Shown in pieces: positions 61,275 to 64,000 of a stretch of DNA of 64,000 nt. Below the pieces are notes generated by a model that was given only the letters and a program-made list of their open reading frames with translations, had not been told where the DNA came from and did no database searches. Every line of letters begins with the position of its first letter. Positions within the stretch are counted from its first letter, which is position 1. The position numbers were made by a program, and so were the translations under genes. The stretch comes from Myxococcales bacterium UBA1660 (GTDB lineage Bacteria > Myxococcota_A > Polyangia > Polyangiales > Houyiibacteriaceae). The DNA lies in NCBI GenBank assembly GCA_002320815.1, contig DCLA01000053.1:14932-78931 (forward strand), given 5' to 3'.

Positions 61275-61958
61275 CTACTCGGCGTCGAAGAGGAGGCTCG
61301 GGTCGTAGTCCACGTCCTCGCGGGGCGTGGCCGGCTCGACGCTCTCCAGGTCGTACACGTGGCCCATGCGGGCCCGCTTGGTCTCGAGGTAGCCGAGGTT
61401 CAGCGGGTGGGGCGCGACCAGGTGGGGCACCCGGCGGGTGACCTCCACGCCGTCGCGGCGCAGGCCCTCGACCTTGGAGGGGTTGTTCGTCATCAGCGCC
61501 ACCGAGCGGACCTCGAGGTCCTCCAGCATGGCGCGGACCATGTGGTAGCTGCGCAGGTCGTCGGCGAAGCCGAGCTGACGGTTCGCGTCGACGGTGTCGA
61601 GGCCCTGCTGCTGGAGCTGGTAGGCCCGGATCTTCTCGCCGAGCCCGATGCCGCGGCCCTCCTGGCGGAGGTAGAGCACCACGCCGCGGCCGGCTTCCTT
61701 GATGCGCTTCAGGCCCAGGTCGAGCTGTTCGCGGCAGTCGCACTTCAGGGAGTGCAGCACCTCGCCGGTGAGGCATTCGCTGTGCACGCGTGCGAGCACG
61801 TCGTGCCCGTCGCGGACGTCCCCGCTGACGATCGCCAGGTGTTCGTTGGGGTTGCCCTCTTCCCGGTAGGCGAAGACCTGAAAGGGTCCGTACTCGGTCG
61901 GCAAGCGGCACTCGGAGTAGCGAACTACCCGAGGGGCGGCATCTTGTCGTATATCCAT
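61275..61958 (-). CDS. ribA: GTP cyclohydrolase II
   Basis: A 227-residue enzyme for the first step of riboflavin synthesis from GTP. The zinc site is HSECLTGEVLHSLKCDC, the active-site arm QEGRGIGLGEKIRAYQLQ, then DANRQLGFADDLRSY and LMTNNPSKVEGL. It stands alone, without the RibB domain. No FMN riboswitch is visible upstream. The 162-bp leader has an A-rich run just before the ATG. The protein ends with about 35 extra residues. Confidence 0.95.
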   Translation of the reverse strand: MDIRQDAAPRVVRYSECRLPTEYGPFQVFAYREEGNPNEHLAIVSGDVRDGHDVLARVHSECLTGEVLHSLKCDCREQLDLGLKRIKEAGRGVVLYLRQEGRGIGLGEKIRAYQLQQQGLDTVDANRQLGFADDLRSYHMVRAMLEDLEVRSVALMTNNPSKVEGLRRDGVEVTRRVPHLVAPHPLNLGYLETKRARMGHVYDLESVEPATPREDVDYDPSLLFDAE

Positions 61959-62120
61959 ACGTCTTTCTTTTGTTTTTCGCTCCGACGCGGTCGGCGACGC
62001 AGCCTCCCGAAGGTAGGTGCATCCGTCGTCCAGTCAAGGTGAGCGTTTCTTCCTCCCCGGTCGGTGGAGCCGTGGGCGAGGGAGTCTCTGAGGTCGGCGG
62101 GGACGCCGCGCCAGGTCGGA

Positions 62121-63197
62121 TCAGAAGGTGTCGCGGGACTGCTCTTCCAGGAGCGCCGCCTGGTGGTGGCTGCGCAGCGCCCCGATGAGCTCCTCCATGT
62201 CGCCCTCGACGATGGCGTCGAGCTTGTGGAGGGTGAGCTGGATCCGGTGGTCCGTGACCCGGTTCTGCGGGTAGTTGTAGGTGCGGATCTTCTCGGCGCG
62301 GTCACCGCTGCCCACCATGGATCGGCGCTCGTCGCCGATGGCCTGATCCTGCTCGGCCTGGGCGGCGTCCAGGAGCCGCGCGCGGAGGATCTGCATCGCC
62401 CGCGCGAGGTTCTGGTGCTGGGAGCGCTGCTCCTCGGAGCGGATCTGGATGCCCGAGGGGGCGTGAGTGAGGATGATCGCGCTCTGGGTCCGGTTGACGT
62501 GCTGGCCGCCCGCGCCCCCGGAGAGGGTGCGCTGGATCGAGATGTCCTTCTCGTCGATGGCGATGTCCACCTCGGTGGCCTCCGGGAGCACCGCGACGCT
62601 GGCCGTCGAGGTGTGGATGCGGCCCTGGGACTCGGTGGCCGGGACGCGCTGCACCCGGTGTACGCCGCCCTCGAAGCGGAGGTGGCTGTACACCCGGTCG
62701 CCGCTCACCATCGCGATGACCTCTTTGATGCCCCCGGCGCTGGCGTGGGAGATCGAGGTGACCTCCACGTTCCAGCCCATGGTCTCGGCGTAGCGGCCGT
62801 ACATGCGGAAGAGGTCGGCCGCGAAGAGCGCCGCCTCCTCGCCGCCGGCGGCGGAGCGGATCTCGAGGATCGTGTCCCGCTCGTCGGCGGGGTCCTTGGG
62901 GAGGAGCAGGAGCTGCAGCTCCTTGCCCAGGGTCTCCAGCTCGGCCTCGAGCTCGGGGATCTCCGCCTGAGCCAGCTCGGCCAGCTCGGGATCCTTCAGC
63001 GCCTCCCGGTCGTCCTCGAGCTGCCCGGTCACGGACTGGAAACGCGCGAAGGTCTCCACCAACGGCTGCAGCTCCGAGCGCTCGGTGGTCAGCTCCCGGA
63101 GCTTGTCCGAGTCGCTGACCACCTCCGGGCGACAGAGCAGCGCCTCGATCTCCTCGTAGCGAGCCGCGAGCGACTCGATCTTCCCGATGGGCAGCAT
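62121..63197 (-). CDS. prfA: Peptide chain release factor 1
   Basis: A 358-residue RF1 that reads UAA/UAG. The GGQ loop is at about residue 230 in SGGAGGQHVNRTQSAI. The anticodon-like PxT tripeptide appears as PAT in VPATESQGRIHTSTA, which distinguishes RF1 (PxT) from RF2 (SPF). The length is normal. It lies 7 bp after the DUF1385 gene in the same operon, a frequent pairing in bacteria. Confidence 0.96.
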   Translation of the reverse strand: MLPIGKIESLAARYEEIEALLCRPEVVSDSDKLRELTTERSELQPLVETFARFQSVTGQLEDDREALKDPELAELAQAEIPELEAELETLGKELQLLLLPKDPADERDTILEIRSAAGGEEAALFAADLFRMYGRYAETMGWNVEVTSISHASAGGIKEVIAMVSGDRVYSHLRFEGGVHRVQRVPATESQGRIHTSTASVAVLPEATEVDIAIDEKDISIQRTLSGGAGGQHVNRTQSAIILTHAPSGIQIRSEEQRSQHQNLARAMQILRARLLDAAQAEQDQAIGDERRSMVGSGDRAEKIRTYNYPQNRVTDHRIQLTLHKLDAIVEGDMEELIGALRSHHQAALLEEQSRDTF

Positions 63198-63204
63198 GGG
63201 CGGC

Positions 63205-64000
63205 TCAGGAGGCGGCTTCGTGGCGCGCCGCGGGGCGCAGGGCTGGAAGCGCGGCGACGAAGCCCTCGAAGTTCGGGAAGAGCAGCGGGTCGGCGGAGTG
63301 CTCGGCGTCCTTGCCGTCGGTCTCGCGCCAGGCGGCGGCCTGCATCGCGGTGATGGCCACCTCGATCTGCTCGTCGTCGGGCTCGCGGGTGGTGATCTTC
63401 TGGAAGAGGAACCCCGGCCAGAGGAAGACCCGGAGGGGCCCCCGGGTGCAGTACTTCGCGGTGAAGCGCTGCAGCTCGAAGCTGAGCGCGGCGATCACCG
63501 GCAGGAGCGCGATGCGCAGCAGGAGCAGGCCCACCCAGCCCAGGGCGCCCTCGGCACCGGGCAAGAGCAGCGGCGCGAAGATGGCGCCGAGGATGATCGA
63601 GACCATCACCACCACGATGAGGAAGGTGGTGCCGCAGCGCGGATGGAGCGTGCTCTGCGCCCGGACGTTGGCCACCGTGAGGGGCAGCTCGGCCTCCCAG
63701 GCGTGGATCGTCTTGTGCTCGGCCCCGTGATACTGGAACGTCCGCCGGACGTCGGGCATCAAGCTGATCGCGGTCAGGTAGAGGAAGACCACCAGGATCT
63801 TGAAGCCGCCGATGACGAACTGGAAGTCCGCGTCGGTCAGCCCGAAGTCGATCCCCAGGAGCTTGCCGGTGCCGCTGGCCAGGAGCTGGGGCAGCGCCAC
63901 GAAGAGACCCAGCGCGAAGAGGGTCGCCACGACCATGGCCCCCTTACCGCTGCCGGCCATCTCTTCCTTCTCCTCCTCGGTCATCTGCTGCTCGGCGCTG
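63205..64000 (-). CDS. DUF1385 membrane protein, 5' end cut by window edge
   Basis: The C-terminal about 265 residues of a DUF1385 protein. Visible features are two N-side membrane helices (GAMVVATLFALGLFVALPQL; VIGGFKILVVFLYLTAISLM), the family block RRTFQYHGAEHKTIHAWE, LHPRCGTTFLIVVVM and further helices, then ELQRFTAKYCTRG. The frame stays open to the window edge, so the start lies beyond it. An internal ATG at 63984 is not the start because family members begin with an extra domain. Confidence 0.9.
   Translation of the reverse strand, partial: SAEQQMTEEEKEEMAGSGKGAMVVATLFALGLFVALPQLLASGTGKLLGIDFGLTDADFQFVIGGFKILVVFLYLTAISLMPDVRRTFQYHGAEHKTIHAWEAELPLTVANVRAQSTLHPRCGTTFLIVVVMVSIILGAIFAPLLLPGAEGALGWVGLLLLRIALLPVIAALSFELQRFTAKYCTRGPLRVFLWPGFLFQKITTREPDDEQIEVAITAMQAAAWRETDGKDAEHSADPLLFPNFEGFVAALPALRPAARHEAAS

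Noticed and set aside
61959..62120. FMN riboswitch before ribA
   Set aside because: The conserved AGGG-type core and paired helices of the RFN element were not found in the 162-bp leader.

Overview
The window is very GC-rich and densely coded. It is full of Asp/Pro-rich lipoproteins, Ser/Thr protein kinases with sensor or TPR tails, and secreted enzymes on disordered linkers. That style points to a predatory or soil myxobacterium (Myxococcota, Polyangiales/Sandaracinus-like). This is inferred from gene style only; no marker comparison was possible.

Layout. 0.1-8 kb: secreted or lipid-anchored proteins (transglutaminase, PNGase F-like amidase, propeller lipoprotein), then glmU with an ArsA/GET3-type ATPase. 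8-16 kb: a Ser/Thr kinase with TolB-like and TPR regions, a DNase I-fold lipoprotein, a secreted hydrolase, a cytochrome P450 and a phosphoglycolate phosphatase. 16-33 kb: a HugZ-type haem protein, a UbiB/ABC1 kinase behind a doubled TetR-type operator, a large SNF2 helicase, a LOG-family enzyme, a flavin-dependent halogenase next to a CPXCG zinc protein, a histidine kinase, a GH43 lipoprotein, a broken Ser/Thr kinase, a haem/B12-type binding protein, a TetR regulator and dodecin.

33.19-47.60 kb is a mobile genomic island, the most notable part of the window. It lies between two perfect 47-bp direct repeats. The right copy is the 3' part of an intact tRNA-Phe(GAA) gene and the left copy is a detached 3' fragment followed by what looks like the original tRNA terminator. 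A truncated tyrosine integrase abuts the right end. The island carries a tightly overlapping type I restriction operon, hsdM-hsdS-(DUF262/DUF1524/DUF4268)-hsdR-(DUF3644 HEPN-like). Its left half holds a coupled three-gene cassette with a TIGR04255-like protein, and a DUF6338-like membrane protein beside two tiny overlapping proline/lysine-rich ORFs. It reads as a composite defence island: DNA restriction, a modification-dependent GmrSD-like nuclease, a probable HEPN RNase (compare PrrC in other type I operons) and at least one uncharacterised cassette.

47.7-64 kb: a four-gene operon (SseB-domain protein, class III aminotransferase, LuxE-like acyl-activating enzyme, LuxC-like reductase) that could turn a carboxylic acid into an aldehyde and then an amine. 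It is followed by a metallophosphatase, a HEAT/CpXC-like protein, a PEGA-protein cluster, a GTP cyclohydrolase I homologue lacking a catalytic His, a Lon-N-domain protein, ribA, prfA and the 3' part of a DUF1385 membrane protein cut by the window edge. No gene-free stretch exceeds 300 bp.
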